Assembly: GCA_011523795.1 (NCBI GenBank)
Contig: WTFY01000002.1
Span: 62,001-126,000, forward strand
Reading direction: 5' to 3'
Origin: Gammaproteobacteria bacterium
GTDB taxonomy: Bacteria > Pseudomonadota > Gammaproteobacteria > UBA4575
DNA length: 64,000 nt
Shown one piece after another: positions 8,545 through 18,631 of this stretch. How positions within the stretch are numbered: position 1 is the stretch's first letter; each line of letters opens with the position of its first letter. The position numbers were made by a program, and so were the translations under genes. The notes under the pieces are model-generated. The model did not search any database, had not been told where the DNA came from, and saw only the letters and a program-made list of their open reading frames with translations.

Positions 8545-9938
8545 AGAAAGTAATCACCCCGGTCAAAGCTTGGAGCTAGCGAATCCAGTTTTTCCGGGTG
8601 ATTAATCAGATCTTCGATAAACCAGTTCGCATGGTTATACAGGCAGGTTACATCCTTGCATTCCTCGGTGGCGTCAAACGTCTCGATCAGCTTCAGTGTG
8701 TTCCTTTGTGTGGCCTGTAGTCCATTTTGTGTGGCATAAGCATGCTTCCCTCCCAGCAGGGCTTGCGGTACATGGCGGTATACCGGGCAGTTGAACACGC
8801 CCAGCGGACTGAGTACCTGCCTGAAATACTGCATGTGACAGTTGTGGGGCTGCTTGCTGTAGTCCATGTATGTACCGTTTTCCAGTACCCGCAGGTTTGT
8901 GCTCTCGATTACTGAGAATTTGCCGTCCTCCAGTTGCTTGGCCTGAACGATGGCATCGCGGATCCGGTGCATGGTGGAGGCAACTGATTCCTGTTGCTTG
9001 TCTATTCCCACGATTTCGGCGTTGTTCTGTTCGGATCGGGTTAGGAACGGCTTGTAGGAAATGTAGTCAAAGTCATGTTGTTTGGCGAGCTTGGCAGCGG
9101 CAACCATTTCATCAATGTTTTCAATAATCTGCGTATCATTGGTCTCGCAGTCTTTCCAGACGATGATGAAACTGAACCCGATCATGAACCGGGGGTTCAG
9201 CTTTTTGATCGCAGGTATATGGTCGCAAATCCACTCCAGTGTGCACTTCTTGCTGCCGGGTTTGTGCATGGCACGAAACGTTTCATTTGTACCCGAATCA
9301 AGAGACAGTCGCACCCAGTCCCGTTCCTGCAGCACATCGGCGACGGCTTCAATTTTCTTCATCATGCTGCCGTTGGTTACCACGCCGATCTGTGCGCCCA
9401 TGGATTTGAGATGTCGTACAACATCTTCGAAACCCTTGTAGGCGGTGGGTTCACCGCCGCCGATAATGATGACCGAGCGCAGGCCATTGTCAACCAGGTG
9501 AGTCAATGAGTCCTTGAGCAGTTCATGATCGTAGTTGATATTCTTGTTCAGGATATCCATGTCTACGCAGTGGTCACACCGGTAATTGCAGGCCGTGGTT
9601 ACATCCAGGTTGATGGAAACTGGAGCCTGTCCCGGTGCGGTTTCCAGCGCCTGTTCAAATGTCATGGATCCTGTCGCAAATCCTTCTCTCCATCGTGCCT
9701 GCCAGCGCACATAATCCTTCAGGCTTTCAAGCACCTCGGGCTGGAGTAGCTTGCCCATGAAATCATGCAGGGGAGACAGTTCTGTCTGTTTGTTGACCTG
9801 GCATGGGATCGCTTTTACATGCAAGGGCTTCCGTGCAATATCCTGGTCCGAGCCTGGTTCAAACTTGCTGAAATGGATCAGGGGTGAAATCTGGATCAGC
9901 ACTTCGCCACTGTCGGAATGAATTTTTCCTACCGTCAT
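8541..9938 (-). CDS. Radical SAM protein with C-terminal cysteine cluster, function unknown
   Basis: A 465-residue radical SAM enzyme. The [4Fe-4S]-binding CNYRCDHC motif is at about residues 137-144, followed by IIGGGEPTAYKGF (the GGE SAM-binding motif) and VRLSLDSGT. In the last third, Cys residues in HNCHMQYF, FNCPVYR, EECKDVTC and neighbouring His residues resemble a SPASM/twitch-like auxiliary cluster, so a second Fe-S cluster is plausible. The substrate is not recognisable. Its ATG overlaps the stop of the upstream oxidoreductase gene as ATGA, so the two are translationally coupled and probably act on one substrate. Position beside waaF suggests a sugar or envelope product, but that is inference. 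Confidence 0.85.
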   Translation of the reverse strand: MTVGKIHSDSGEVLIQISPLIHFSKFEPGSDQDIARKPLHVKAIPCQVNKQTELSPLHDFMGKLLQPEVLESLKDYVRWQARWREGFATGSMTFEQALETAPGQAPVSINLDVTTACNYRCDHCVDMDILNKNINYDHELLKDSLTHLVDNGLRSVIIIGGGEPTAYKGFEDVVRHLKSMGAQIGVVTNGSMMKKIEAVADVLQERDWVRLSLDSGTNETFRAMHKPGSKKCTLEWICDHIPAIKKLNPRFMIGFSFIIVWKDCETNDTQIIENIDEMVAAAKLAKQHDFDYISYKPFLTRSEQNNAEIVGIDKQQESVASTMHRIRDAIVQAKQLEDGKFSVIESTNLRVLENGTYMDYSKQPHNCHMQYFRQVLSPLGVFNCPVYRHVPQALLGGKHAYATQNGLQATQRNTLKLIETFDATEECKDVTCLYNHANWFIEDLINHPEKLDSLAPSFDRGDYFL

Positions 9939-10906
9939 GATTGGGTGCCTACAGCCTGGTAAATTTGCAACAGGTGTTCCATCCCGTCTATTAATGCAGT
10001 TTCATCCAAGGCGGATACAGAATGTATGGATCCTAAAAAGTTTTTGACCGAGGACAATAAAGGGTCCGCGATCTGTAATTGTTTTCCGGGCACCTTCAAT
10101 GATATCAGGTAATCTGGCAGATCAACATGCCTGTCTACACGCCTGTCGTTGATGGCATAGGCAGCCGGTTTGGGTATCTCGGCGGTGGGACTCAAGAACA
10201 AGGCAGTCTTGCAATCCCCTGCTGCGTGCTGGTAGTAAAACTGGATGTGCAGTTCCTCGGCTGCATTGGAACTTGTACGGCTGCAGTGGATGTCATGAAT
10301 CCGTCCACCCCCAAACAGGGCATACAGCATGCTGAGCAGGTGGGGTACCGAATCGACGATCATTTCCTTGCCGGCACTGACTGGAGAAAGCCACATGGTA
10401 AAGCTCCTGATTTCCCTGGCGGGCTGGCTGTGTTCCGGGCTTAACTCGTAGTAGCCGGGCAGCGTGAACGGCCACTGTGTGTTCAGTTGCAGGACAATGT
10501 CTTTTCTATTACATAGCTGGACAAGGCGGATGGTCTCGACCATGACGAGCCGGGCATCTGTCTCCGATCTCACTTCCTTCCTTGGCCACCAAAGTGGTTT
10601 TTCGCAGAATATGTGGCAACCTGCTTCAGCTGAGGGACCCAGGTGCTGGAGATGTGTCGTGGTGGGAGAGCAGATTGCCACGATATCGACAGGAACGCTC
10701 TCAAGCATCTTTTCCGTGTCTGCAAAGGCCTCGCAGTTGTCTCCGTATTCCTTTCTCAGGTGCTCTGCCGCACCCGCTGCCGACTGCCTGGAACTGCTGA
10801 CGACTGCGCTTAAATGAGCGCCCAGCATATGAAAGATTTTTGCAACGTAAGGTCCGGTACCCTGTTTGTTGCGAGAGGGGCCTATGATGGCAACGTTGTA
10901 AGGCAT
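9935..10906 (-). CDS. Gfo/Idh/MocA-like oxidoreductase
   Basis: A 323-residue predicted NAD(P)-dependent oxidoreductase. The N-terminus MPYNVAIIG opens a Rossmann fold, although the dinucleotide loop is unusual (GPSRNKQGTGPYVAK). SPTTTHL and the CEKPLWWP segment match the conserved EKP motif that supplies the catalytic Lys in Gfo/Idh enzymes. The frame stays open upstream to 11113, but that extension has no family character, so I chose the ATG directly before the Rossmann strand. These enzymes usually oxidise or reduce a sugar or cyclitol hydroxyl. Its stop overlaps the start of the radical SAM gene, so they form a two-gene operon. Confidence 0.78.
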   Translation of the reverse strand: MPYNVAIIGPSRNKQGTGPYVAKIFHMLGAHLSAVVSSSRQSAAGAAEHLRKEYGDNCEAFADTEKMLESVPVDIVAICSPTTTHLQHLGPSAEAGCHIFCEKPLWWPRKEVRSETDARLVMVETIRLVQLCNRKDIVLQLNTQWPFTLPGYYELSPEHSQPAREIRSFTMWLSPVSAGKEMIVDSVPHLLSMLYALFGGGRIHDIHCSRTSSNAAEELHIQFYYQHAAGDCKTALFLSPTAEIPKPAAYAINDRRVDRHVDLPDYLISLKVPGKQLQIADPLLSSVKNFLGSIHSVSALDETALIDGMEHLLQIYQAVGTQS

Positions 10907-10920
10907 GGGTCTACGGGGAA

Positions 10921-10942
10921 GCCCAGATGGAATCATCTGGGC
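10921..10942 (-). promoter_or_regulatory. Perfect hairpin in the leader of the oxidoreductase/radical SAM operon
   Basis: Arms GCCCAGAT and ATCTGGGC are perfectly complementary over eight bases with a six-base loop. It ends 14 bases before the ATG of the oxidoreductase, so in that mRNA it would sit over or just upstream of the ribosome-binding region. No T-run follows on either strand, so it is not a classical terminator. Translational control or mRNA protection is possible; chance is not excluded. Confidence 0.45.
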
Positions 10943-11188
10943 GGTGCGTACAGGGTCTGTACCATTTAGGTTTCTGCATGAGTCAGTATATTCTTGAATG
11001 GCTTTTCCTGTGCAACAATGAGCATTATCCTTTAGTATTGCAAGTCCAAGGGCCGAAGGTGCCGGGTCGTTGATAATCTGGCCGGTGTTTCCTATGGAGG
11101 CCGGGCCAGGCAACGCATGCGAGGGAAAATGCTTTGCCGCTGGCCTGCTGACATGCGGTTTTGTGCCGCTGTCGCATCACCGCCATAG

Positions 11189-13096
<1,908 letters not shown>

Positions 13097-13130
13097 ACGC
13101 ACACACTGTCTGTTCTCAGGTGTTACGCTC

Positions 13131-13754
13131 GTGTTTAGAGAATTGTGCATTGTAGACAAGCACCAGGCTCTGCCGGGTCGTGACGAACCGATGCAAGTGA
13201 CGGATGTGCATCATGTGAACGGCAATTTGCTATGCCCGCCTTTTCCTGGGGACATGGATCTGGCGATGTTTGGCATGGGCTGTTTCTGGGGTGCAGAGAG
13301 AAAGTTTTGGCAACAGTTCGGGGTGTATTCCACCTCTGTAGGCTACTCCGGGGGCATTACCCCAAATCCGACTTATCGAGAGGTATGTACCGGCATGACG
13401 GGGCATAATGAGGTCGTGCGTGTAGTATTCGCCTCCGAACTGGTCAGCTACGCTAATTTGGTGAAATTGTTCTGGGAGTCCCATGATCCAACCCAGGGCA
13501 TGCGCCAGGGAAATGATGTAGGGACGCAATACCGCTCCGGGATCTATGTGTACAACGAAGAACAGCAACAGATTGCGGAACAAACGAGAGAGCGGTATCA
13601 ACTGGCGTTAGGCCAGAAGGGCTATCCTTCCATTACAACTGAAATCCTCCCGGCGCCGGAATTCTACTATGCGGAGAACTACCATCAGCAGTATCTGTCC
13701 AAGAATCCGGGTGGCTATTGCGGGCTGGGAGGCACAGGGGTTGCACTGAAGTGA
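13131..13754 (+). CDS. msrA: Peptide methionine sulfoxide reductase MsrA
   Basis: Reduces the S-epimer of methionine sulfoxide in proteins, repairing oxidative damage in the cytoplasm. [13 protein letters not shown] contains the catalytic Cys, followed by [23 protein letters not shown] and [11 protein letters not shown]; the resolving Cys lies in the C-terminal GYCGLGGTG. The N-terminal [10 protein letters not shown] matches the E. coli long form (ALPGRNTPM), so the start must lie upstream of the first ATG (13191). The GTG at 13131 gives a 207-residue protein close to the 212 residues of E. coli MsrA; a TTG at 13143 is an alternative. It follows thiC by 34 bases and precedes pdxH by 18. Confidence 0.93.
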   Translation: MFRELCIVDKHQALPGRDEPMQVTDVHHVNGNLLCPPFPGDMDLAMFGMGCFWGAERKFWQQFGVYSTSVGYSGGITPNPTYREVCTGMTGHNEVVRVVFASELVSYANLVKLFWESHDPTQGMRQGNDVGTQYRSGIYVYNEEQQQIAEQTRERYQLALGQKGYPSITTEILPAPEFYYAENYHQQYLSKNPGGYCGLGGTGVALK

Positions 13755-13772
13755 TCGCACCTTTGAGTCTTG

Positions 13773-14426
13773 ATGCCTAGGGTCACCGACATTCGGAAGC
13801 TGAGAAAGAACTATCAGGCAGTAGTGTTGGAAAAACGCAAAGCCAAGAAAGATCCCTTTGACCAGTTTCACACATGGTTTGAAGAGGCCCTAGCCTCTGA
13901 CTTTGTAGAGCCTAATGCGATGAACCTGGCCACGGTCAGCCGCACAGGGGACATTTCTTCCCGCATGGTGCTGTTGAAAGCGTATGACAAGTCTGGCTTT
14001 GTGTTTTTTACCAACTACAACAGTGACAAGGCGCAGGACCTGCAATCCACACGGATTGCCGCACTTTGTTTCTGGTGGGATATGCTATACCGCCAGGTAC
14101 GAATAACAGGCCACGTCGAAAAGATACCCGCTGCAGACTCAGCCGAGTATTTCCATACACGACCCCGGGGCAGCCAGTTGGGAGCGCTGGCATCCCAGCA
14201 AAGCAAGGTCATAAAAGACTACTCGGTGCTGGAGAGGGCCTACAGGCGCCTGGAAATTCGATACAGGGGGCAGGAAGTCATACCCAGCCCAACGCACTGG
14301 GGTGGATTCCGGGTGATACCCAGCCAGTTTGAATTTTGGCAGGGCCGTCCTAACCGGCTTCATGACCGGTTGCGCTATTCGCTTGCCCCGTCCGGTGATT
14401 GGAAGGTGGAGAGGCTGTCCCCCTAG
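13773..14426 (+). CDS. pdxH: Pyridoxamine 5'-phosphate oxidase
   Basis: An FMN enzyme of 217 residues that oxidises pyridoxamine or pyridoxine 5'-phosphate to pyridoxal 5'-phosphate. Typical segments are DPFDQFHTWFEEAL, EPNAMNLATV, SRMVLLKAYDKSGFVFFTNY with FMN-contact residues, and the C-terminal FWQGRPNRLHDR, with the PLP-site Arg and His. The ATG at 13773 was chosen over a TTG three bases earlier. It is the last gene of the apparent thiC-msrA-pdxH run, which joins two cofactor genes and a repair enzyme; a shared regulatory logic is not obvious. Confidence 0.97.
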   Translation: MPRVTDIRKLRKNYQAVVLEKRKAKKDPFDQFHTWFEEALASDFVEPNAMNLATVSRTGDISSRMVLLKAYDKSGFVFFTNYNSDKAQDLQSTRIAALCFWWDMLYRQVRITGHVEKIPAADSAEYFHTRPRGSQLGALASQQSKVIKDYSVLERAYRRLEIRYRGQEVIPSPTHWGGFRVIPSQFEFWQGRPNRLHDRLRYSLAPSGDWKVERLSP

Positions 14427-14453
14427 ATAGAGGCCGGGACCTGATGGCATGAA

Positions 14454-14672
14454 TTATTCATACACCAGGTGCCACTCCGGATCCTGTTTCAGCTTTTCCG
14501 GCCAGTACGTATTTTCCGGGTTCTCAGCATTCAGTTCTTCGCACTTTTTGCGTGCTTCGCCATAAGTCATCGTTTCATCCTTGAACTTTCCGGTTTCAAA
14601 TTCGTACTTGCGTTTCCATGCAATGATGTAGCCGGCATCTTGGTCGCGACGAATCAAGTTTTCTTCGGTCAT
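14454..14672 (-). CDS. Small acidic hypothetical protein
   Basis: A 72-residue charged soluble protein, not recognised. The ATG at 14672 is preceded by AGGA with seven bases spacing, which decides the start; the frame also runs upstream to a TTG at 14747 without a ribosome-binding site. It contains RDQDAGYIIAWKRKYEFE and ends in DPEWHLVYE; the mix of charged and aromatic residues looks like a real folded protein. It converges with pdxH, 27 bases apart. No function can be offered. Confidence 0.6.
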   Translation of the reverse strand: MTEENLIRRDQDAGYIIAWKRKYEFETGKFKDETMTYGEARKKCEELNAENPENTYWPEKLKQDPEWHLVYE

Positions 14673-14850
14673 AAACATATCCTGTAATTTGTTCAGGCCA
14701 ACGGGACGCCCATTTCTGGGGTTCCAGGAAGGCGTGTATTCGGTCAAGAGCAGGAGTTTTTACCAAAAATGCCTGCATCAATGCAACTATCAGCATCATA
14801 TCCCGGGCGTAGTGGAGAACCCACCAGGAATTTCCTAGTAGCCTGCCGGC

Positions 14851-15246
14851 TTATTCGATCCTCCGTTGTGGAGGCTTGGGGTCGGGCAACTTGTGGCAGG
14901 CATCCAAACACACCTTCCACTGTACACGGTAAACATTCCTGTTGGGAATGGGTCCTTTGGGCCCGCTGTGACTAATCGTTGCAGACTGGGGACCCGTCAC
15001 CTGCTGGTAATAGCTTGCAACTGCCCTGGGGAATCCGGCGCATTCAAAGGGCAGATCAAAATGTACCTCGAAAACGGGCGCCCCGTCATTTTCGTCAACA
15101 GGCCGGATATCTGCCAACAGATGGGAGTGGAACTTTCCGTCGAATTCCACATCGAACAACACCTTGCAAAGCGGTTTGCCTGCATTGTCGCCAAGCTCAA
15201 TCTGGTCGGGGAAAAGACCATGAAAAAAGAAAGCTGCCTTGTCCAC
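14851..15246 (-). CDS. Hypothetical protein
   Basis: A 131-residue frame with a GTG start and no recognised family. The central part alternates hydrophobic and polar residues (KVLFDVEFDGKFHSHLLADIRP, in part) as in a beta-rich soluble domain, and its amino-acid balance is better than that of the frames on the opposite strand, which is the main reason to prefer it. No signal peptide or membrane segment is visible. The Shine-Dalgarno is weak and the start is uncertain. It may be a small conserved protein of this lineage, or a chance frame; I give it even odds. Confidence 0.45.
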   Translation of the reverse strand: MDKAAFFFHGLFPDQIELGDNAGKPLCKVLFDVEFDGKFHSHLLADIRPVDENDGAPVFEVHFDLPFECAGFPRAVASYYQQVTGPQSATISHSGPKGPIPNRNVYRVQWKVCLDACHKLPDPKPPQRRIE

Positions 15247-15277
15247 GCAGAGATTATGGTACGGTACAACCGGCCTT

Positions 15278-15499
15278 GTGAAGTATAAACTGAAAACGAG
15301 CGTATCTGAATTCGTTATCCATCAGGAACCCCTGGGCTTGTGGGACCTGTGGGTGGATGACATGCCCACGCGTACGTTTCCCACGCCCGATGATGCTGCC
15401 AGGGCCGTATATGAACAGGATTCCGGCTATATTGTCTGGGATCAGCTGGAGGAGCACAATGCACCTGAAGGCCTGGGCGGCTGGGAGAAGCACGAATAG
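15278..15499 (+). CDS. Small hypothetical protein
   Basis: A 73-residue acidic protein when begun at the GTG at 15278; a TTG at 15239 would add 13 residues. The sequence SEFVIHQEPLGLWDLW, then FPTPDDAARAVYEQDSGY and a final WDQLEEHN, reads like a compact alpha/beta domain, and PDDAARAV looks like a helix start. I do not recognise the family. It is divergent from the 131-residue hypothetical gene, the start regions nearly overlapping, and lies 170 bases from the convergent metY gene. Confidence 0.55.
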   Translation: MKYKLKTSVSEFVIHQEPLGLWDLWVDDMPTRTFPTPDDAARAVYEQDSGYIVWDQLEEHNAPEGLGGWEKHE

Positions 15500-15632
15500 G
15501 CTCTCTCGGGACCTGTGCATGCCTACTGGAGTACCCCCCAGCCTGAATTCGAACGGCCATACTGGACGTGCAATGAAATACTCGACCTTCCCTCTACATC
15601 CTGGCAACCCTGGTCTCTTTGCAGCGGGCAAT

Positions 15633-15655
15633 GCATCAGATGGAGGTTCTGATGC
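15633..15655. terminator. Hairpin between metY and the 73-residue gene
   Basis: Arms GCATCAGA and TCTGATGC are perfectly complementary with a seven-base loop (TGGAGGT). It lies between two convergent genes, 18 bases beyond the metY stop, which fits a bidirectional transcription barrier. No T-run follows on either side, so it is not a textbook intrinsic terminator. Confidence 0.4.
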
Positions 15656-15672
15656 CAGCGCGTCGACCGCTT

Positions 15673-16947
15673 CTAGCTGGCCTTGGCCAGAGCCTGATCG
15701 ATATCTTCCAGAATGTCGTCTATATGTTCTATACCGATGGAAAGACGAACCAGGTCGTCACTCACGCCGGCGACTGCCTGTTCTTCCTTGCTCAATTGCC
15801 GATGAGTGGTCGTGGCAGGATGACAGGCCAGTGATTTTGCATCACCAATGTTTACCAGCCTGACGACCAGATTCAGCGAGTCGATAAACTTTACTCCGGC
15901 TTCGAGTCCACCCTTGATTCCGAAACTCAGGATTCCGGAAGCATGTCCCCTGCAGTATTTCTGTACGAGTTGGTGATCCTCATGCGAGGGTAACCCCGCA
16001 TAGTTGACCCAGGTTACACAGGAGTGTCCCTGCAAGTGTTCGGCTACGGCAAGCGCATTCTCACAGTGGCGGTCCATGCGAACGGGCAGGCTTTCTATGC
16101 CTTGAAGTATCAAAAAACTGTTCAGGGGTGAAATTGCAGGACCCATGTTGCGAAGCTGGACAACCCGCACGCGACCGATATAGGCCGCGTCTCCCAGTGC
16201 CTCGGTATAGACCACTCCATGATAGGAAGGGTCTGGTTCACTTAGCATCGGAAAGCGCTGCTCGTATTTCTTCCACGGGAATTTCCCCGAGTCGACGATA
16301 ATGCCCCCGATTGACGTGCCATGACCAGTCATGTATTTGGTCAACGAGTGGATAACGATGTCGGCCCCGAACTCGAATGGCCTGCATAAGTAGGGTGTTG
16401 GCACCGTGTTATCGACCATGACCGGCACGCCGACCGCATGTGCAGCCTCTACTGTTTTTTCCAGGTCTATGATGTTGCCCGCCGGATTACCTAGAGATTC
16501 GCAGAAAACGAGTTTCGTATTTTCGTCCATGGCTGCAGAGATGGCACTTATATCCCGATAATCCACGAACCGGACTTCAATTCCCATTTTAGGCAAGGTG
16601 TGAGCGAACAGGTTGTAGGTGCCTCCGTATAAAGTCGTGACCGAAACGATATTGTCACCTTGTTCGGCAATCGCAAAAATGGCATGAGAGATGGCAGCCA
16701 TGCCTGATGATACGGCCAGCGCACCCACGCCTCCCTCCATGGCGGCAACACGCTGCTCAAGAACAGCAGTCGTCGGGTTCATGATTCGTGTGTAAATGTT
16801 GCCTTCGACTTTCAAGTCGAACAGGTCTGCACCATGCTGTGTATCATCAAATGCATAGGAGGTGGTTTGAAAGATTGGCACGGCAACCGCTTTGGTCGTG
16901 GGGTCCGGCGAATAACCACTGTGTATCGCGAGTGTCTCGATTTTCAT
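15673..16947 (-). CDS. metY: O-acetylhomoserine (thiol)-lyase / sulfhydrylase
   Basis: A 424-residue PLP enzyme of the Cys/Met metabolism family, which makes homocysteine directly from O-acetylhomoserine and sulfide. The N-terminus ETLAIHSGYSPDPTTKAVAVPIFQTTSY is typical, and SLTKYMTGHGTSIGG contains the Schiff-base Lys near residue 209. Length and the long C-terminal part match MetY rather than the shorter MetB/MetC/MetZ enzymes. The ATG has a good Shine-Dalgarno (AAGGAA). The 225-base leader behind bolA shows no SAM riboswitch I can recognise. Confidence 0.95.
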   Translation of the reverse strand: MKIETLAIHSGYSPDPTTKAVAVPIFQTTSYAFDDTQHGADLFDLKVEGNIYTRIMNPTTAVLEQRVAAMEGGVGALAVSSGMAAISHAIFAIAEQGDNIVSVTTLYGGTYNLFAHTLPKMGIEVRFVDYRDISAISAAMDENTKLVFCESLGNPAGNIIDLEKTVEAAHAVGVPVMVDNTVPTPYLCRPFEFGADIVIHSLTKYMTGHGTSIGGIIVDSGKFPWKKYEQRFPMLSEPDPSYHGVVYTEALGDAAYIGRVRVVQLRNMGPAISPLNSFLILQGIESLPVRMDRHCENALAVAEHLQGHSCVTWVNYAGLPSHEDHQLVQKYCRGHASGILSFGIKGGLEAGVKFIDSLNLVVRLVNIGDAKSLACHPATTTHRQLSKEEQAVAGVSDDLVRLSIGIEHIDDILEDIDQALAKAS

Positions 16948-17172
16948 GAAGTTTTTTCCTTACGATGTAAAAATTCCAAGATATGCTGTGACCTGAAGAG
17001 GTGGAAGGCTTATAAACCTGGAAATGATCCTGGAGTGTTTGTCAAAAGATTTCCTCTCAAAAGCGTTAAACCCCTGCGTGTGCGGCACACCAGACATGAC
17101 AGATACTGTTTATCCCGCTTACTGTGGCAGGCTAGGGTTCAGTATGGAAACAGGCACAACAACTTTCCCCGA

Positions 17173-17418
17173 TCAGTTTGCGGTTTGCTGCTTCCATTCC
17201 GACGGGGTGAAGGTCTTTATACTCAGTGCATGCAGTGCACCACTGGCAATTTGGGGTTTGACAGCTGAGTAGACCAGTTGGTGCCCCTTTACCATGCTTA
17301 TCCCATCGAAGCACTGGCTGATCACAGTCGCTTCGAACTTGCCTTCGTCACCCGTGACGAACACCTCGGAGTCAGGTACACCATTTTCGATCAGAGTCTT
17401 GATATCTTCCGGGAGCAT
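17173..17418 (-). CDS. ibaG: BolA family protein (IbaG type)
   Basis: An 81-residue BolA-fold protein. The helix-strand order and the segments MLPEDIKTLIENGVPDSEVFV, FEATVISQCFDGISMVKGHQLVYSAV (in part) and the C-terminal HALSIKTFTPSEW match the short BolA/IbaG group. The conserved His in VKGHQ and the Cys in SQCF are the usual residues for sharing an Fe-S cluster with a monothiol glutaredoxin. A CGFS glutaredoxin (grxD) lies elsewhere in this window. Usually IbaG sits near murA and mla genes; here it is between rnd and metY. Confidence 0.92.
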   Translation of the reverse strand: MLPEDIKTLIENGVPDSEVFVTGDEGKFEATVISQCFDGISMVKGHQLVYSAVKPQIASGALHALSIKTFTPSEWKQQTAN

Positions 17419-17514
17419 AACCGTACCGGGTCGTTGAGCCAGTCAACCGATTGGCTTATTTACCTGGTCTGTACGTTGTGCGTGGATTATAACCGGTAAT
17501 GTCTCCAGTTTTCA

Positions 17515-18618
17515 TTATTCTTCACCCAAAATTTGCTCGAGTTCTTCCCCGATTAGGTCGTGCCGCCAACCCAGTATTGCATGAGGCGCCTCCAGTCCAT
17601 TGATCAGTTTCACCAGCATGGCCCGGCTGGCCAGGAAATCAGGCTGGACATGCAGTTGTTTTGCGCGTTCCTGGACGAACTGGCTTGCCAGCTTGAGGTT
17701 CTTGCGCTGGTTGCGGGACAGCACTAGATGCCGAAGCGATAATGGCCAGTCTTTCTCGGGTGTTTGCCGAGCCGCCTCAACGCAACCGAGTAACGAATGT
17801 GCATACCTGTCCCTCTGTTTGCGAGTCAGTGTTTTGATTTCCATGAGAGATGAAACACTTGCGGGTTGTTTGACCGCCAGTTCACACAGGGCTTCATCGC
17901 GCATGATCCATTGTCTTGGCCTGTCCCGTGTCATGGCCGTTCTGTCACGCCAGGATGCAAGTGCCTTGAGCACGACCAGTTGTACCGGCAGCAGCTTTCG
18001 GGCCCCTTTTACCGATTTCCATGAATTATCCGGATCAGGCTTGTATTGCCTGTCGTGGCACAAACGCTGGCATTCATTATCTACCCAGTGAGTTCGATCC
18101 CTTTCAGCAAGCTCCAGTCTGAGGGACTTGTATATCGGTGACAGGTACCGCACATCGTTGGCCGCATAGCGAATCGCTCGATCAGGTAAAGGTCTTCTGG
18201 TCCAGATCTTGCGCGACAAGGACTTGTCCAGCTGTATACCACACATTTTGAGGACCAGGTAGGCATAGCTCACCTGATGGCCATACCCCAGTGCGCTGGC
18301 AGCGATCTGTGTGTCGAAAACAGGTGCCGGAACCGTGTTACTGAGTAAATAAAGAATTTCCAGGTCCTGGCGAGCAGCGTGAAAGACCTTTGTCAAGGCT
18401 TTCGACCCAAGGAGTTCATACAGTGCCGAAAGATCATCGAGGGCTAATGCGTCAATACAAGCAATCCGGATTTGCGTGGCCACTTGGACCAAGCAGAGTT
18501 TCGGGTAGAATGAGTCCTCTCGCATGAATTCTGTGTCGACGGACAACCACTCCTGGGTGGCTGCATGCACACAAAAAGCCTTCAATTTTGCGGGTTTACT
18601 TATAATCTCGATTTCCAT
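17515..18618 (-). CDS. rnd: Ribonuclease D
   Basis: A 367-residue 3'-5' exoribonuclease that trims tRNA precursors. The DEDD catalytic residues are in SVDTEFMREDSFYP (Asp and Glu), VFHAARQDLEIL and YAANDVRYLSPIY. An HRDC nucleic-acid-binding domain follows at about residues 210-290 (LKALASWRDRTA). The ATG at 18618 was preferred over a TTG three codons upstream. Its start codon is only 13 bases from the divergent chaN start, so each promoter must lie inside the other gene's coding region, or both lack an ordinary leader. Confidence 0.93.
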   Translation of the reverse strand: MEIEIISKPAKLKAFCVHAATQEWLSVDTEFMREDSFYPKLCLVQVATQIRIACIDALALDDLSALYELLGSKALTKVFHAARQDLEILYLLSNTVPAPVFDTQIAASALGYGHQVSYAYLVLKMCGIQLDKSLSRKIWTRRPLPDRAIRYAANDVRYLSPIYKSLRLELAERDRTHWVDNECQRLCHDRQYKPDPDNSWKSVKGARKLLPVQLVVLKALASWRDRTAMTRDRPRQWIMRDEALCELAVKQPASVSSLMEIKTLTRKQRDRYAHSLLGCVEAARQTPEKDWPLSLRHLVLSRNQRKNLKLASQFVQERAKQLHVQPDFLASRAMLVKLINGLEAPHAILGWRHDLIGEELEQILGEE

Positions 18619-18631
18619 GACAGGCAATTTG

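Noticed and set aside
16948-17172. SAM riboswitch before metY
   Set aside because: No kink-turn, pseudoknot or SAM-II-like core was recognised in the leader.
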